Notes under the pieces: generated by a model
Seen by the model: only the letters and a program-made list of their open reading frames with translations
The model's database searches: none
What the model was told of the DNA's origin: nothing
Position numbers and translations under genes: made by a program
Shown here: piece by piece, positions 1 through 6,931 of the stretch
Layout: each line of letters begins with the position of its first letter
How positions within the stretch are numbered: the stretch's first letter is position 1
From: Bacillota bacterium
Lineage (GTDB): Bacteria > Bacillota > Bacilli > Lactobacillales > Aerococcaceae
Direction of reading: 5' to 3'
Assembly: GCA_023442905.1 (NCBI GenBank)
Contig: JAEZWY010000185.1
Location: forward strand, 1 to 18,141
DNA: 18,141 nucleotides

Positions 1-2
1 AT

Positions 3-16
3 TGAAAACGTTTCAT
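3..16. promoter_or_regulatory. cre box (CcpA site) upstream of candidate small RNA
   Basis: TGAAAACGTTTCAT matches the consensus TGWAARCGYTWNCW at all but one position and is a near-perfect palindrome (TGAAA-ACG-TTTCA). Its centre (about 9.5) would lie near -50 relative to the start predicted from the extended -10 at 45-53. It therefore sits upstream of the -35 region rather than over the promoter. In this family an upstream position can go with activation, as at ackA and pta of Bacillus subtilis; that is inference. Confidence 0.6.
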
Positions 17-24
17 AAAAAGGC

Positions 25-53
25 TTTCATTTTTATTTGAACCATGCTATAAT
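25..53 (+). promoter_or_regulatory. Extended -10 promoter of candidate small RNA
   Basis: TGC-TATAAT (45-53) is a perfect -10 hexamer with the extended TGn element. The -35 region at 25-30 (TTTCAT) is weak but spaced at 17 bp. Predicted start is about position 60. No ORF follows before the terminator at 119-146. Confidence 0.55.
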
Positions 54-59
54 GTTTTT

Positions 60-146
60 GAGGCAATCTAGACCTCTAATAGATTGCATCATCCTTTCAT
101 TTTTGTTTTTTCCTTTTTCACCCTCAAGCGATGAGGGTGTTTTTTA
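60..146 (+). ncRNA. Candidate CcpA-controlled small RNA (about 87 nt)
   Basis: No start codon followed by a usable reading frame is visible between the promoter at 25-53 and the terminator at 119-146. The predicted transcript starts with a 7-bp hairpin (GCAATCT 63-69 with AGATTGC 81-87). It continues with an unpaired C/U-rich linker of about 30 nt (88-118, containing ATCATCCTTTCAT and TTTTTTCCTTTTT) and ends in an intrinsic terminator. The linker is complementary to purine-rich Shine-Dalgarno sequences such as AAAGGATGAT. Organisation recalls CcpA-dependent regulatory RNAs with C/U-rich seeds, such as staphylococcal RsaI, but I see no proof of homology. The alternative is that the terminator belongs to a gene left of the window and the promoter match is chance. 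Confidence 0.45.
119..146 (+). terminator. Rho-independent terminator of the candidate small RNA
   Basis: CACCCTC (119-125) pairs with GAGGGTG (133-139) around a 7-nt loop, followed by six T residues and further T-rich sequence. This is a strong intrinsic terminator on the plus strand. It would also isolate the bgl operon promoter from upstream transcription. Confidence 0.85.
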
Positions 147-231
147 TTTTATTGAATAAAAATAGCTTTCCTAATGATTATTGTTATTTTATGCTCAAAT
201 CATTGTTTTAATGGGCATTCAAAAAAATTTA

Positions 232-245
232 GAAAACGTTTTCGA
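232..245. promoter_or_regulatory. cre-like box upstream of bgl promoter
   Basis: The core GAAAACGTTTTC (233-244) is a perfect palindrome; only the outermost bases deviate from the cre consensus. It lies 8 bp upstream of the -35 element, so its centre is near -48. With the second, overlapping cre-like site at 253-266 it suggests CcpA control of the operon. Confidence 0.6.
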
Positions 246-251
246 AATATG

Positions 252-280
252 TTGACAACGTTTCCATTACGAGGTATTAT
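252..280 (+). promoter_or_regulatory. bgl operon promoter with overlapping cre-like site
   Basis: TTGACA (252-257, consensus -35), a 17-bp spacer and TATTAT (275-280, -10) form a near-consensus vegetative promoter with a predicted start near 287. TGACAACGTTTCCA (253-266) matches the cre consensus except at two positions and covers the -35 element. CcpA binding there would block RNA polymerase, as expected for catabolite repression of beta-glucoside use. Confidence 0.75.
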
Positions 281-314
281 TGCACATAGATAAAGAACAA
301 GTACTCTGTATACT

Positions 315-343
315 GGATTCGTTACGGCTCGGCCGGCAAGACC
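315..343 (+). promoter_or_regulatory. RAT1, ribonucleic antiterminator of the bgl leader
   Basis: The 29-nt element starts GGATTCGTTAC and ends GGCAAGACC, the hallmarks of BglG/LicT RNA targets. An upper stem CGGC (325-328) pairs with GCCG (332-335), and a lower asymmetric stem forms between GGATT and AAGACC. Its 3' end (338-345) is also the left arm of the following terminator, so the two structures exclude each other. An almost identical copy lies at 1350-1378. Confidence 0.9.
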
Positions 344-409
344 AGGCATCAAAGTTATCGACTATTAGCCACAGGACTAATATTCAGACTTTTTTGCTCT
401 GGTCTTTTT
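338..409 (+). terminator. Leader terminator 1, overlapping RAT1
   Basis: AAGACCAG (338-345) pairs with CTGGTCTT (399-406), followed by a run of T. An inner hairpin (TATTAG 363-368 with CTAATA 377-382) closes most of the intervening sequence. Binding of the antiterminator to RAT1 sequesters 338-343 and prevents this stem. This is the switch that sets expression of the antiterminator gene and the operon. Confidence 0.85.
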
Positions 410-464
410 GTATATATAGACTTGTTCCCATCAATTCATCGAGAGAGGGTGTGGGGAAACTTGT

Positions 465-1322
465 TTTAAAATCGTAAAGCGAATTAATAATAATGTCGTG
501 TTTTCAAGTGATGATGACGGCCGTGAGATGATTTTAATTGGAAAAGGGTTAGGCTTCCAAGCCAAGGTTGGCGATCCAATCGATGGCAACAACATTGAAA
601 AACGTTATTATCCTGAAGGAGACGTTGATCTCGAACACATTTTGATGGTGATGACAAATGCTAGTGAAGAAGAAATATATTGGATTTATAAAATCGTATC
701 CCTTTTCAAAAAGAAGATGGATGTGGCATTCAATCCGAATCTCTTCCTTACACTGACCGATCATATCTTGTTTGCGATTCATCAGCAAAAACAAGATCCC
801 AATTTGATGAATCCCATGCAATGGGAAATAAAGAGGATTTACCCTAAAGAGTATGCGATCGCTGAAGAGGCGGTGGACTTGGTCCGACAAAAATTGTCAC
901 CGAATTTTCCGCAAACCAAAGTCGCTGCAATCACCCTACATTTTGTAAACGCGCAACTGGACCGAACGGCTAACCAATCTGCTTATGAGCAGATGGAGTT
1001 GACCAATGATATTATTCGAATTGTTCAGTTTGCCACGAATATTGATATCGATGAAAATTCTGTATATTTTCAACGATTTGTTACCCATATTCGATACTAT
1101 TTAATACGACAGGGACAAGAGCAAGAAAATGACCAACCGGTTAAAAATGACCGAATGGTTGAATTGGCCTTCATTTCTTATCCTAAAGAGAAAGAAGCTG
1201 CCGATAAAATTAAGGAATACCTATTAGAAGCCAAGGGCTGGCAAGTCAATGACATGGAATTATTATATTTAATCCTACATATTGGTAATCTTGTGAGCCA
1301 TTCAGCTAATAGAAAAAAATAA
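465..1322 (+). CDS. BglG/LicT-family transcription antiterminator with anomalous 5' end
   Basis: RNA-binding antiterminator with two PTS regulation domains. The N-terminal CAT domain is recognisable as FKIVKRINNNVV...GREMILIGKGLGFQ, close to the LicT pattern KIxKVxNNN...VVMGRGLAFQ. PRD1 and PRD2 histidines for PTS phosphorylation are visible in LTLTDHILFAIH, AITLHFV, RFVTHIRYYL and LILHIGNL. Without phosphate from the cognate EII the protein should bind RAT1 and RAT2 and prevent termination. The frame that encodes the conserved N-terminus runs from the stop at 417-419 with no ATG, GTG or TTG before residue FKIVK at 465; the first canonical in-frame start is GTG 498, which would delete the first 11 conserved residues. 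A TTG at 461 with a good ribosome site (GAGAGAGGGTGTGGGG) is one frame off: deleting one T in TTTT (464-467) would restore a family-like MFKIVK start. See findings. Family assignment is certain; functional state of this copy is open. Confidence 0.85.
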   Translation, partial: FKIVKRINNNVVFSSDDDGREMILIGKGLGFQAKVGDPIDGNNIEKRYYPEGDVDLEHILMVMTNASEEEIYWIYKIVSLFKKKMDVAFNPNLFLTLTDHILFAIHQQKQDPNLMNPMQWEIKRIYPKEYAIAEEAVDLVRQKLSPNFPQTKVAAITLHFVNAQLDRTANQSAYEQMELTNDIIRIVQFATNIDIDENSVYFQRFVTHIRYYLIRQGQEQENDQPVKNDRMVELAFISYPKEKEAADKIKEYLLEAKGWQVNDMELLYLILHIGNLVSHSANRKK

Positions 1323-1349
1323 AATAATATCTAGTTACGGAAAAATACT

Positions 1350-1378
1350 GGATTCGTTACGGTTCGGCCGGCAAGACC
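1350..1378 (+). promoter_or_regulatory. RAT2, ribonucleic antiterminator before the PTS gene
   Basis: The element has the same 29 nt as RAT1 except one base, C328 changed to T1363. That change turns a C-G pair of the upper stem into a U-G wobble, so the fold is kept. The position between the antiterminator gene and the permease gene matches the second terminator site of the enterobacterial bgl operon. Confidence 0.9.
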
Positions 1379-1481
1379 TGCATTTTCTATTTTATTAGTA
1401 GCTTAGGATAGGCGTGTGTGTACCTCCCTACACATACGCCCATCCTAAGGTATTTCAGGAATAGATTTGTGGGTCTTTTTT
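1373..1481 (+). terminator. Terminator 2 overlapping RAT2, with a nested long hairpin
   Basis: AAGACC (1373-1378) pairs with GGTCTT (1472-1477), extended inward by two G-U pairs and two Watson-Crick pairs (TGCA with TGTG), and is followed by a T run. Between the arms lies a 48-nt perfect-looking hairpin: arm 1402-1422 pairs with 1429-1449 over 21 positions with only one A-C mismatch and one G-U pair, around a CCTCCC loop. The nested hairpin brings the distant terminator arms together across about 90 nt. Confidence 0.8.
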
Positions 1482-1523
1482 GTATAGTCAGTTAAGTTTT
1501 ATAAAAGAAGAGGAGTAGAGAAA

Positions 1524-3425
1524 ATGGCGAAATACACCCAATTAGCAGAAGATATTGTCGATAAAGTCGGAGGCAAGGAAAACGTTAAGGAAGTTAGACA
1601 TTGTGTGACGCGTTTACGTTTCTATTTAAAAGACGAAAGCAAAGCCAATACAGAGTATTTGAAGAAACGTGATGGTGTGGTAACAGTCATGCAAGCTGGT
1701 GGACAATACCAAGTGGTCATTGGGAACCACGTACCAGAGGTATATGAAGAAGTATTGAAAGTTGGTAACTTTGCTGATGGTGGCGAAGTAGATGCTGATG
1801 ATGACGGCGATAAAGGTAACTTGTTTGACCGGTTTATCGATATTGTTTCCGGTTTATTCCAACCATTCCTAGGCGCTTTAGCGGCTGCCGGTATCTTAAA
1901 AGGGGTAACAGCCCTACTAGCGGCAACTGGTGTAGATACAACATCAGGTATTTATATCTTGATGAACACTATCGGAGACGGCTTGTTCCAGTACTTACCA
2001 ATGGTGTTAGCAGTATCCGCTTCTAAGAAATTTAGAATGAATACTTATACAGCTGTTGCGATTGCGGGTGCGTTAGTTTATCCAGGTTTAGCTGAATCAT
2101 TAACTGAAGCAACCAATATTTTCGGTTTGAACTTTACCTTACCAGCGGGTGGCTACTATAACACCGTATTACCAATCTTACTAGCTATCTTTGTGGCTTC
2201 TAAGATCGAGAAATTTATGAAAAAAGTCACACCAGATGTCTTGAAATTATTCGCAGTACCTATGGTTACATTACTAGTTACTATTCCATTAACTTTCTTA
2301 TTAGTAGGACCTATCGCGAATACAGCTTCTGATTGGATTGGAATTGCTTTCCAAGCAGTGTATGACTTTAGCCCAATTATCTATGGATTTATTCTAGGAG
2401 CAGCATGGCAAGTAATGGTAATGTTTGGTTTACACTGGGGTCTTGTACCAATTGCAATTTTGGATATGGCACAAAATGGCTCATCAGTTATCCTGACAGC
2501 CGCAGTATTACCATGTTTCACTCAAGTTGGGGTTCTAGCTGCTATTTACCTTAAAACAAGAGAAGACAAAGTCAAAAAAGGTGTTTTACCTACATTAATC
2601 TCAGCAGTCTTTGGGGTAACTGAACCAGCAATCTATGGTTACACTTTACCGATGCGTACACCATTCATCATTTCATGTATCGTTTCAGGTCTTGTCGGCG
2701 TTTACTTATCAATCTTTAACGTTACTGGTTATGCAATGGGTGGTATGGGTATCTTCTTATATCCAGCTTACATTGACCCAGCGACAGGTTCATTCCATTC
2801 TGTTATTCATCTAGCAATCGGTACCGTAATCGCAATTGTATTAGCCTTTGCAGTACAAATGTTTGTTAAAGTACCTACTTTATATGGAGACGATGAAACA
2901 ACTAGTGCAACTGAAGTAGCAGCAAGTGACGACCAACCAGTTTTAGTATCTGCTAGCGTGTCAGATGCTAAAGATCAAATCTTAAATAGCCCATTACAAG
3001 GAAATATCGTACCTTTAAGTTCATTAGATGACCAAGTATTTGCTACTGGGGCAATGGGACAAGGGGTTGCGATTGAACCAAGTGAAGGTTTAGTAACAGC
3101 TCCGGCAGATGGACTAGTGCAAATTCTTTTTCCAACGAAACATGCGATTGGTTTTATCACAGATGATGGGGTAGAAATTTTAATCCATATTGGTATGGAT
3201 ACGGTTGAATTAGAAGGTAAATTCTATGAGGCGCACGTGGCACAAGGTGACCATGTTAAAGCGGGTGATCCGTTAGTATCCTTTGATATTGAGGCAATTA
3301 AAGCTGCAGGTTACCAAGTAACGACACCGGTCATCATTACCAATACACCGGCTTATACCAATGTGGCAACTACTGAAGCAGGTACAGTTTCCTTTACAGA
3401 TGAGTTAATTGAAGTATTTGCATAG
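1524..3425 (+). CDS. bglP: Beta-glucoside PTS permease, EIIBCA
   Basis: Membrane transporter that imports aryl-beta-glucosides or beta-diglucosides with phosphorylation at the 6 position. The domain order is EIIB (about 1-85, phospho-cysteine C27 in RHCVTRLRF), EIIC (about 100-455, hydrophobic, with the GVTEPAIYG motif, E367) and EIIA of the glucose type (about 485-625). EIIA shows both histidines, H540 in FPTKHAIGF and the phosphorylated H555 in LIHIGMDTV. The 633 aa are the usual length for BglF/BglP. The start ATG follows GAAGAGGAGTAGAGAAA. RAT2/terminator 2 lie directly upstream and the phospho-glucosidase gene follows after 30 bp, so the enzyme is almost surely also the sensor that phosphorylates the antiterminator when sugar is absent. 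The exact sugar (salicin, arbutin, cellobiose or similar) cannot be read from sequence. Confidence 0.93.
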   Translation: MAKYTQLAEDIVDKVGGKENVKEVRHCVTRLRFYLKDESKANTEYLKKRDGVVTVMQAGGQYQVVIGNHVPEVYEEVLKVGNFADGGEVDADDDGDKGNLFDRFIDIVSGLFQPFLGALAAAGILKGVTALLAATGVDTTSGIYILMNTIGDGLFQYLPMVLAVSASKKFRMNTYTAVAIAGALVYPGLAESLTEATNIFGLNFTLPAGGYYNTVLPILLAIFVASKIEKFMKKVTPDVLKLFAVPMVTLLVTIPLTFLLVGPIANTASDWIGIAFQAVYDFSPIIYGFILGAAWQVMVMFGLHWGLVPIAILDMAQNGSSVILTAAVLPCFTQVGVLAAIYLKTREDKVKKGVLPTLISAVFGVTEPAIYGYTLPMRTPFIISCIVSGLVGVYLSIFNVTGYAMGGMGIFLYPAYIDPATGSFHSVIHLAIGTVIAIVLAFAVQMFVKVPTLYGDDETTSATEVAASDDQPVLVSASVSDAKDQILNSPLQGNIVPLSSLDDQVFATGAMGQGVAIEPSEGLVTAPADGLVQILFPTKHAIGFITDDGVEILIHIGMDTVELEGKFYEAHVAQGDHVKAGDPLVSFDIEAIKAAGYQVTTPVIITNTPAYTNVATTEAGTVSFTDELIEVFA

Positions 3426-3455
3426 ACACTAAAGCATTAAAGAAAGAGGGATTAT

Positions 3456-4922
3456 ATGACAGACAAGGCATTTCCACAAGGATTTTTATGGGGCGGGGCA
3501 ACTGCAGCCAATCAATTTGAGGGCGCTTGGAATGAAGGAGGTCGTGGGCCAGCGACCTCTGATACAGCGGTAGCGGTGGCACCGGAAGACCGGAAGAATA
3601 TTTCGGATTTCGCTGCACCGATGAATCGTGAGCGCGTACTTTTTGCATTAGAAGATCAAGAAGGCTTATACCCTAAACGTTGGGGTTCTGACTTCTACCA
3701 CCGCTACAAAGAAGATATTGCCTTGTATGCTGAAATGGGCTATAAAACTTTCCGTTTATCCATTGCTTGGTCACGTATCTTCCCGAATGGTGATGATAAA
3801 GAGCCAAATGAAGAAGGATTAGCTTTCTACGATGCCGTTTTTGATGAATGTTTGAAATACGGTATTGAACCATTAGTGACTTTATCTCACTACGAAACAC
3901 CAATTGGCATTGCCTTAAATTATGGTGGCTGGAAGAACCGTGAAGTAATTGATTTATTCGTTAAATACGGTCAAACAGTTCTAGAACGTTACCAAAATAA
4001 GGTGAAATACTGGCTAACCTTCAACGAAATTAATATTATGGGGATTTCGGGATATGTAGGTGGTGCTTTATTATTTGAAGATGGTAAACAAAACTTATCA
4101 GACATGTATCAAGCAGCTCACCATCAATTTGTAGCTTCTGCTCTAGTAACCAAATTTGCTCATGAATTAAAAGCAGACTTAAAAATAGGGATGATGTTAG
4201 CACGTATGGAAGCTTACCCTGCATCGCCAAACCCATTAGATGTTATGGAATCAGTTCACAAAGACCATGAAAATCTATTCTTCTCAGACGTTCAAGTACG
4301 TGGTAAATACCCAGCTTACACAAAACGTTTCTTTAAAGAAAACAATATTCATGTAGAAATGGCTGAGGGTGATGAAGCAATTTTAGCTGCACATCCAGTT
4401 GATTTCATGTCATTCTCTTACTACATGTCATCAATTGCGCGCCACAATCCGGATGAAGGTGCAGGCGCAACTGCAGGTAACTTCTCTATTTCAGAAGAAA
4501 ACCCTTATCTAGAAGCCTCTGACTGGGGTTGGCAAATCGACCCAGTTGGTTTACGCATTACCTTAAACAAATTATATGACCGTTACCAAGTACCATTATT
4601 TATCGTGGAAAATGGTTTAGGTGCCTTCGATACTGTAGAAGCTGATGGCTCAATCCATGATGACTATCGTATCAATTACCTAAAATCACACATCCAACAA
4701 ATGCATGAAGCTATTGAAGATGGTGTTGACTTAATGGGTTATACACCTTGGGGCTGTACTGACCTAGTATCTGCGTCAACCTCTGAAATGTCTAAACGTT
4801 ACGGATTCGTCTATGTAGACGCAGATGACCAAGGAAACGGTACATTTGACCGTTCACGTAAAGATTCATTCTTCTGGTACCGTGACGTCATTCAATCAAA
4901 TGGTGCTAATATTTTAGATTAA
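3456..4922 (+). CDS. bglA: 6-phospho-beta-glucosidase, glycoside hydrolase family 1
   Basis: Cytoplasmic hydrolase that splits phosphorylated beta-glucosides delivered by the PTS into glucose 6-phosphate and the aglycone. The N-terminus FLWGGATAANQFEGAW is the GH1 signature. The acid/base is E191 in TFNEI and the nucleophile is E385 in IVENGLG. The phosphate-binding set is seen as SASTSEMSKRYGFVYVD near the C-terminus, which distinguishes 6-phospho-glucosidases from plain beta-glucosidases. The 488 aa are typical. GAAAGAGGGATTAT precedes the ATG. It is the last gene of the bgl transcript, followed by an intrinsic terminator, and is expected to be controlled by the two RATs and CcpA. Confidence 0.93.
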   Translation: MTDKAFPQGFLWGGATAANQFEGAWNEGGRGPATSDTAVAVAPEDRKNISDFAAPMNRERVLFALEDQEGLYPKRWGSDFYHRYKEDIALYAEMGYKTFRLSIAWSRIFPNGDDKEPNEEGLAFYDAVFDECLKYGIEPLVTLSHYETPIGIALNYGGWKNREVIDLFVKYGQTVLERYQNKVKYWLTFNEINIMGISGYVGGALLFEDGKQNLSDMYQAAHHQFVASALVTKFAHELKADLKIGMMLARMEAYPASPNPLDVMESVHKDHENLFFSDVQVRGKYPAYTKRFFKENNIHVEMAEGDEAILAAHPVDFMSFSYYMSSIARHNPDEGAGATAGNFSISEENPYLEASDWGWQIDPVGLRITLNKLYDRYQVPLFIVENGLGAFDTVEADGSIHDDYRINYLKSHIQQMHEAIEDGVDLMGYTPWGCTDLVSASTSEMSKRYGFVYVDADDQGNGTFDRSRKDSFFWYRDVIQSNGANILD

Positions 4923-4939
4923 TCAGCGTTGAATTACTG

Positions 4940-4981
4940 ACCCTCAAAATTGGATTAAAAAATCTGATTTTGAGGGTTTTC
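4940..4981 (+). terminator. Terminator of the bgl operon
   Basis: ACCCTCAAAAT (4940-4950) pairs perfectly with ATTTTGAGGGT (4967-4977), followed by TTTTCT. The A-rich left and T-rich right flanks let it work best on the plus strand. It lies 18 bp after the glucosidase stop codon. Confidence 0.88.
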
Positions 4982-5033
4982 TAAATTGTTTAGATAAGGA
5001 ATGGGTTAAAAAATCTTTAGTGGGAGGATAATA

Positions 5034-6782
5034 ATGAAAAATTTAAATAAAATGAAATGGGTAGTTTTGGTTACAACACTTCTAACGTTAGCTGGATGTA
5101 ATCAACAAAATAGCACAGAATCAAATGCGACAGATGTAACAAGTGAAAATATCGCTAGTTCTGAAACACTCGCATCCGATTTACTTATTCGTGAAACGCA
5201 GTTTGGTAGTGTTAAGGGTTATGAAGAGGATGAGGCGCTTATTTGGCAAGGGATTCCTTATGGTGGCGACACTTCAGGAGAAAATCGATGGCAAGCACCA
5301 ACTGATCCTCAACCTTGGTCTGAAACTCTTGATGCAACTCAGGCGGGTGTTGTCGCTTTACAAGCAGGAGCAGATGGCGTTACTGGGTCAGAGGATGCAT
5401 TGAATTTGGACATCTATCGGCCAAATAATGAAACGGAGGATTTACCAGTTCTCGTCTATATCCATGGAGGAAATAATCAGACAGGACAGGCTCAGGAAAT
5501 TTCAGGGAAATCCTTCGTAAGTTCACAGGATGCCATTGTTGTTTCAGTGAATTACCGTCTCGGCCCGCTTGGCTTTAATCCTCTACCGGCGTTAAAAACT
5601 GGGAGCGATGAAGAGAATTCTGGTAACTATGCAATGCTAGACTTAGCAAAATCACTAGATTGGATTCGGGCTAATATTGGTGAGTTTGGTGGCGATAGTA
5701 ATAACATCACTGTATCTGGATTTTCTGCAGGGGGAAGAGACGTGATGGCCATGCTAATTTCACCTCTTTTTGAAGGAAAGTTTGATAAGGCGATTTCTTT
5801 TAGTGGGGGTATGACAATCGCAGATGAGGAAAAGAGCCAGGACATATTTGCTGAAAGTATTGCACCTTTAGTAGTAGAAGATGGTGTAAAAAATGATGAA
5901 GATCAAGCAAAAAAATGGTTGTTGACTTCAGATGAAGAAGTCAAAGATTACTTATATAATCTTGATGGCATTCGGTTAGTTGGGTTAATGAGCAATGCAG
6001 GTATTCGTATGGACGTTTTCCCCCATCTATATAATGATGGAACTGTCATTCCAATAGAGGGATTTGATACTGAAACATATAACTCAGTGCCATTAATCAT
6101 GTTAACTGGAGAGCAAGAGTTTTCTCTATTTAGTCGTTTTGATCCTTATTTTGCTGAGGCTGTTAGTGATGGCTCTATTGATACGGATCAGGATATTTCT
6201 GGTCAATATGACTTTGTTAATAAATATGGTGGACAATTATATAGTTTGTTCAATCTGGAGGATTCTGCTATAAAAATGACAAGCAATTACAATGCGCCTA
6301 TTTATGGAATGGAAATACTTTTTGGTGAAAATCCTGAATATATTAGTGAGGAAATGGCAAAAATTGGTTCTTTTCACGGCGTATTTGTCCCCTTGCTAGA
6401 TACAGATAGTAAATCATATGCTGAACTTGTAACAGATTCATACGAATCACAGGGTGCCAAGGAACTTAGTGTCATGTTCCAGAATTATATATATGAATTT
6501 ATCAGTAGTGGTAATCCAAATGGTGAAAATCTTACTGAATGGACAGAGTGGCAGAAAGACGCAGATGAGAATATATTGTTCCTAGATGCTGATGATTCAG
6601 TTGCAATAGCAAAAATGGGTAAGAAAGAATTTGATTACGCATCAGTTTTAGCAGCAATTGAAAATGATAGCTCGATTATAGAAGAACAAAAGGCTGACTT
6701 ATTATCTGAAGTTATGAACGGCCGTTGGTTCAGTTATGAGTTAGATAAAAAATATCATAATTTATCTGAATATGATCAATAG
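5034..6782 (+). CDS. Lipoprotein type-B carboxylesterase
   Basis: Predicted surface-anchored serine esterase of the carboxylesterase/para-nitrobenzyl esterase family. The signal peptide ends in the lipobox LAGC, so the mature protein would begin at lipidated C22. A Ser/Thr/Asn-rich linker (about 23-50) leads to the alpha/beta-hydrolase fold. Seen in order are the oxyanion motif YIHGGNN, the nucleophile elbow GFSAGG (S231), the acid in GEQEFSLF (E362) and the catalytic histidine in GSFHGVF (H448). The 582 aa exceed the usual 480-550 aa because of the leader and a longer C-terminal part. The start follows GTGGGAGGATAATA. It has terminators on both sides, so it is probably its own transcription unit. 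The substrate is unknown; location outside the membrane next to a beta-glucoside operon could fit de-esterification of plant glycosides, which is only inference. Confidence 0.88.
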   Translation: MKNLNKMKWVVLVTTLLTLAGCNQQNSTESNATDVTSENIASSETLASDLLIRETQFGSVKGYEEDEALIWQGIPYGGDTSGENRWQAPTDPQPWSETLDATQAGVVALQAGADGVTGSEDALNLDIYRPNNETEDLPVLVYIHGGNNQTGQAQEISGKSFVSSQDAIVVSVNYRLGPLGFNPLPALKTGSDEENSGNYAMLDLAKSLDWIRANIGEFGGDSNNITVSGFSAGGRDVMAMLISPLFEGKFDKAISFSGGMTIADEEKSQDIFAESIAPLVVEDGVKNDEDQAKKWLLTSDEEVKDYLYNLDGIRLVGLMSNAGIRMDVFPHLYNDGTVIPIEGFDTETYNSVPLIMLTGEQEFSLFSRFDPYFAEAVSDGSIDTDQDISGQYDFVNKYGGQLYSLFNLEDSAIKMTSNYNAPIYGMEILFGENPEYISEEMAKIGSFHGVFVPLLDTDSKSYAELVTDSYESQGAKELSVMFQNYIYEFISSGNPNGENLTEWTEWQKDADENILFLDADDSVAIAKMGKKEFDYASVLAAIENDSSIIEEQKADLLSEVMNGRWFSYELDKKYHNLSEYDQ

Positions 6783-6789
6783 TAGTCCT

Positions 6790-6840
6790 AACTAGTGTTG
6801 GGGGGGAATTTTTAGAAATTGCCTCCAGCACTAGTTTTAA
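6790..6840 (+). terminator. Terminator of the esterase gene
   Basis: AACTAGTGTTGGGGG (6790-6804) pairs with CCTCCAGCACTAGTT (6822-6836), with G-U pairs, followed by TTTTAATT. It starts 8 bp after the stop codon. Confidence 0.8.
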
Positions 6841-6868
6841 TTATTGCTACTATTTACTATGGTATTAC

Positions 6869-6918
6869 AAAAAATACAGGACAGACATATATTTATATAA
6901 GCGTCTAGTCCTGTATTT
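6869..6918 (-). terminator. Terminator of the mhqO-mhqD-UPF0291 operon
   Basis: AAATACAGGAC (6872-6882) pairs with GTCCTGTATTT (6908-6918) and is extended by AGAC/GTCT inside. On the minus strand the stem is followed by TTTTTT (complement of 6869-6874). It lies 14 bp past the stop of the last gene, so the two convergent units are separated by back-to-back terminators. Confidence 0.8.
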
Positions 6919-6931
6919 GTGATGCATTATT

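Noticed and set aside
280..477. Open frame of 65 codons in the bgl leader
   Set aside because: It lies over RAT1 and terminator 1, starts with a non-ATG codon at the promoter -10, has no ribosome site and no family resemblance. Only its last codons matter, as a possible source of the -1 frameshift discussed above.
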